From assembly GCA_023484645.1 (NCBI GenBank), contig JAMCZZ010000002.1, positions 1 to 31,389 on the forward strand: 31,389 nucleotides of DNA. Reading direction: 5' to 3'. A program made the translations under genes and the position numbers. The notes under the pieces are model-generated. The model worked only from the letters and a program-made list of their open reading frames with translations. It had not been told where the DNA came from and searched no databases. Positions within the stretch are counted from its first letter, which is position 1; every line of letters starts with the position of its first letter. The stretch comes from Patescibacteria group bacterium. GTDB taxonomy: Bacteria > Patescibacteria > UBA1384 > XYA2-FULL-43-10 > 1-14-0-10-43-13. Below are positions 29,363 to 31,389 of the stretch, one piece after another.

Positions 29363-29831
29363 AATATTAGAAAATTTTGCCAAGAAATTACCAAAATTTC
29401 CTGATGGAAGAATTGATTACCGAAATTCAAAAGAAGCGGCTGTTCTGAGCATTTTTGTAATGTTTCAAGGGGAGCTTCTTTTGTTGAAAAGAAGCGGCAG
29501 AGTAGGTAATTACCGGGGGCGGTGGAATGTGGTGGCTGGATATTTTGACGAAATAAAAAGCGTAGGGGAGAAATCATTAGAAGAATTAGAAGAAGAAACG
29601 GGAATAAAACCCAGCCAGATTTCAAAATTAAAAGCATTCCCCTATTTTAAACTAGTTGACAAGGAGATCGATAAGATATTCTATGTTTTTCCGGTTCTAA
29701 TTTTATTGAATGAAAAACCGGACGTAAAATTGGACTGGGAACACACGGAGTATCAATGGATTGATCCGATTGAGATGAATAAATTTAACGTTGTCTATGG
29801 GCTGCAAGATGTGCTCGATAGTTTTAAGTAA
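29355..29831 (+). CDS. Nudix hydrolase with a divergent Nudix box
   Basis: A 158-residue protein. The Nudix helix is GYFDEIKSVGEKSLEELEEETGI. Against the consensus GX5EX7REUXEEXGU, the Gly, the EL pair, the two metal-binding Glu and the Gly-Ile end are kept, but the first Glu is Lys and the Arg is Glu. Surrounding features fit: strands AVLSIFVMFQGELLLLKR, RGRWNVVAGYF and YQWIDPIEM. It probably hydrolyses a nucleoside diphosphate derivative or acts in isopentenyl-type chemistry, but substrate cannot be told. It overlaps the MBL-fold gene by 8 bases, and the two form an operon. Confidence 0.85.
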   Translation: MYEILENFAKKLPKFPDGRIDYRNSKEAAVLSIFVMFQGELLLLKRSGRVGNYRGRWNVVAGYFDEIKSVGEKSLEELEEETGIKPSQISKLKAFPYFKLVDKEIDKIFYVFPVLILLNEKPDVKLDWEHTEYQWIDPIEMNKFNVVYGLQDVLDSFK

Positions 29832-29904
29832 TTTGATCTATATAATAATAAGTGCTAATTTCTTAGTAAGAACTTTGTCGATCAACTGTAAGGGAGGCTC
29901 GAAT

Positions 29905-30258
29905 ATGAAATTGCTGTTGCTGGCGTTGCTATATCTTGCAGCTTTATATATTGCGGATCTAGCAACAAATCGTGGCGCACGCCAAAAGTTTTGGAAGATA
30001 TGCCTTGACTTTTGCATGTGGGTAATCTGTGCAATCTTCGCAATAGGGCTTCATGTTTCAAAAGACCTTAAGTGGGGGTTGTTGCTCTGGCTCTTCTGGA
30101 TCTTGGCTGGCCTAGGAGCGGCCAAGATGCTGCCAACTTACCAGTGGTGGGTTTTGTCACTCCACTTTGGCATTGTGATTGTTCCTTCGCTTCTCGCATT
30201 GTTTATCGAATGGATTTTTATAGATGTTGAGAAGGAGAAGGCAACCTGTGGTCCGTAG
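29905..30258 (+). CDS. Small multi-pass membrane protein, unknown
   Basis: A 117-residue protein with four hydrophobic helices: 2-18 (LLLLALLYLAALYIAD), 35-49, 56-75 and 85-105, and short charged links, ending with a Glu, Lys-rich tail. The ATG at 29905 has AAGGGAGG at good spacing. Earlier in-frame starts run back into the Nudix gene and are not supported. It belongs to the GC-richer gene set and is followed by a GC-rich hairpin. No family recognised. Confidence 0.68.
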   Translation: MKLLLLALLYLAALYIADLATNRGARQKFWKICLDFCMWVICAIFAIGLHVSKDLKWGLLLWLFWILAGLGAAKMLPTYQWWVLSLHFGIVIVPSLLALFIEWIFIDVEKEKATCGP

Positions 30259-30268
30259 TATCGTCTCT

Positions 30269-30293
30269 GGGCGCCGGTCAATGACCGGCGCCC
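30269..30293 (+). terminator. GC-rich hairpin after the 117-aa gene
   Basis: GGGCGCCGGTCA and TGACCGGCGCCC pair perfectly. No T run follows on the + strand, so termination is uncertain. Confidence 0.5.
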
Positions 30294-30326
30294 AACAAAC
30301 AAAAAAAACTATAATAAAGTAAATAG

Positions 30327-30358
30327 AAAAAAGTCCTCTCAAATGATTGGACTTTTTT
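30327..30358. terminator. Bidirectional terminator
   Basis: AAAAAAGTCC and GGACTTTTTT pair around a 12-base loop. It lies 128 bases past the last KGG gene on the minus strand and could end that transcript as well as the forward one. Nothing else is seen in 30359-30485. Confidence 0.75.
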
Positions 30359-30485
30359 CATATTAATTTTGTATTTAATTTTTAATACATTATTTAATTC
30401 TTCACTAAGAAGAGCACTTCTTGGTTGGCTTTATTTTTTTGTTTTATGTTAGACAGGCTCTTAGCTTTTAATTAATAACCGTTTC

Positions 30486-30698
30486 CTATCTCATTCTACC
30501 TTTTCTTTCGCTCATATCTTCGTCTTCCATATTTCTGGCTTCTTCTATCAGCTCTCGTACTCTTTGTCCTCCTTTGTGCCCGATTTCAGAATAGAAACCT
30601 CTTCCATATCGTTCACTTGTCGTTCGTCCGCCTTTGTGTCCGCCTTTTCGTCCAGCTTCTTGTACGGTCATTTGCCCTTTTTCTCTTTGCATTTGCAT
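30486..30698 (-). CDS. KGG-motif stress protein, small
   Basis: A 70-residue hydrophilic protein of the KGG/GsiB-like family (stress-induced bacterial acidophilic repeat). It has AGRKGGHKGGRTTSERYG and FYSEIGHKGGQRVREL, i.e. two divergent repeat units, then an acidic-basic tail. Such proteins are thought to be flexible and to help in desiccation or other stress, which is an inference for this organism. The ATG at 30698 lies 7 bases after AGAGGTG. A GTG nine bases upstream is within that Shine-Dalgarno and is unlikely. It is the third of three paralogues on this strand. Confidence 0.82.
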   Translation of the reverse strand: MQMQREKGQMTVQEAGRKGGHKGGRTTSERYGRGFYSEIGHKGGQRVRELIEEARNMEDEDMSERKGRMR

Positions 30699-30738
30699 TT
30701 TAATCACCTCTCTTTAAAATTCACTAATTGCAATAGAA

Positions 30739-31008
30739 TTATTCTTCTTCCTCTTCATATTGGTTTTGGTCTTTTCTTCCACTTTTACTCTCAGTCTCTT
30801 CGGCTTTTCTTATAAGTTCGCGCACTTTATGCCCGCCTTTGGTGCCTATCTCATGATAGAATTCTGGCCCATGCTCTCTGCTGGTAGTTTCTCCACCTTT
30901 TTTGCCTATCTCATGATAGAATTCTGGCCCATGCTCTCTGCTGGTAGTTTCTCCACCTTTTCGGCCAGCTTCTCGAACCGGCATTTGTCCTTTGCCTTTT
31001 TCTGCCAT
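30739..31008 (-). CDS. KGG-motif stress protein with duplicated repeat
   Basis: An 89-residue hydrophilic protein. Two units GGETTSREHGPEFYHEIG are encoded by an exact 60-base tandem duplication, then TKGGHKVRELIRKAEETES and an acidic tail (QYEEEEE). The start at ATG 31008 gives the same 7-base distance from GGTG as in the other two paralogues; the ATG at 31014 is closer but possible. The three paralogues share MPVREAG/MTVQEAG/MSVREAG and KGG elements and probably form one transcript or a row of similar units. Confidence 0.83.
   Translation of the reverse strand: MAEKGKGQMPVREAGRKGGETTSREHGPEFYHEIGKKGGETTSREHGPEFYHEIGTKGGHKVRELIRKAEETESKSGRKDQNQYEEEEE
30843..30961 (-). repeat. Exact 60-bp tandem duplication inside the KGG gene
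   Basis: Bases 30843-30901 and 30903-30961 are identical (period 60), encoding a repeat unit of 20 residues. The lack of silent changes shows a recent event. Confidence 0.97.
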
Positions 31009-31080
31009 CGTCATTCACCCCATTTCAGATTACATTATTAAGATTTTAAAATATTCTCTTTCCATTCCCACATCCCTTCT

Positions 31081-31260
31081 TTATCTTCTACCTTCTCCTT
31101 CCATTTCTTTTGCTTTTCTAATAAGATCTCTAACACGATGTCCTCCTCTGGTGCCTATCTCATGATAGAACTCCGGTCCATGTTCACGGCTTGTTGTTTG
31201 ACCTCCTTTCTTGCCTGCTTCGCGCACTGACATTTGGCCTTTTTCACCTCTCATTTGCAT
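31081..31260 (-). CDS. KGG-motif stress protein, small
   Basis: A 59-residue paralogue with a single GGQTTSREHGPEFYHEIG unit, then TRGGHRVRDLIRKAKEMEG. The ATG at 31260 follows AAGGAGGTGAG at 7 bases. The first 12 residues (MQMRGEKGQMSV) are close to those of the gene at 30486. It is first in order of transcription of the three. The sequence from 31261 to the window end holds its leader, with nothing else recognised. Confidence 0.82.
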   Translation of the reverse strand: MQMRGEKGQMSVREAGKKGGQTTSREHGPEFYHEIGTRGGHRVRDLIRKAKEMEGEGRR

Positions 31261-31389
31261 AATTCTCACCTCCTTACTTTATGTAATACAATCCCATACT
31301 ATATTTAAAGAAATTCTGAATCATTGATGAAATGACCAAACATCTTGAAAGAATCTTTATTTTTTTTACGTTAATAGACAAAACTCAAA

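Noticed and set aside
30843..30961. Possible CRISPR-like repeat
   Set aside because: It is one exact tandem duplication with no spacers and lies within a coding frame. No CRISPR array was found in the window.

Overview
The window is AT-rich bacterial DNA that most resembles a member of the candidate phyla radiation (Patescibacteria). This rests on gene content and style: very small membrane proteins, pseudopilin/PilX-like operons, degenerate M23-like proteins, KGG-repeat proteins, tRNA-flanking dispersed repeats, several genes with no Shine-Dalgarno sequence, and single-domain GIY-YIG and serine recombinase genes beside tRNAs. TGA acts as a stop (for example in csrA), so there is no sign of the UGA-Gly code. 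The lineage is an inference; no rRNA or marker set is present.

Layout. 1-2183: end of an ABC-type peptide-binding protein, then an orphan sensor histidine kinase. 2184-6344: an accessory block beginning at the 3' end of tRNA-Ile(GAT). It holds a large serine recombinase bracketed by 163-bp inverted repeats (IR-A), abutting a 2.1-kb cassette bracketed by nearly identical 229-bp inverted repeats (IR-B). The cassette carries a strongly folded RNA followed by an intrinsic terminator, an unknown 268-aa protein and a convergent protein resembling the uracil-DNA-glycosylase superfamily. 6345-8320: ddl, csrA, a YdjM-like membrane protein and tRNA-Ala(CGC). 8321-10740: a truncated copy of a GIY-YIG gene, a small membrane protein, HydG and a small unknown. 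10911-14574: a type IV pilin-like operon (two pseudopilins, a PilX-like protein, a small membrane protein). 14575-15995: a stem-loop array with a tRNA-like remnant, a small membrane protein, the intact GIY-YIG gene and tRNA-Ala(TGC). 16091-18419: glycosyltransferase plus GH130. 18606-22690: membrane-anchored proteins, including two M23-like paralogues separated by a LURP-one-like gene. 22691-23868: transposase remnant and an unknown gene. 23869-27130: ferritin-like protein, signal-peptidase-like protein, a secreted DUF5667-like protein and an anchored glycosidase. 27271-30258: purC, a structured intergenic region, an MBL-fold hydrolase, a Nudix hydrolase and a small membrane protein. 30486-31269: three KGG-repeat genes.

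Two gene styles alternate. AT-rich genes often lack clear ribosome-binding sites and some look leaderless. A second set (csrA, the 57-aa protein at 8606, and the genes at 10380, 14983, 22998, 27271 and 29905) is visibly GC-richer, and most of its members have their own sigma70-type promoter, a strong Shine-Dalgarno and a GC-rich hairpin after the stop.

The most unusual feature is that CCACCA, the 3' end of tRNAs, marks the ends of all three long inverted-repeat pairs and of a lone tRNA-like fragment at 14820. This suggests recombination or copying that starts at tRNA 3' ends. Several of these observations could also arise from assembly error and need read-level checks.
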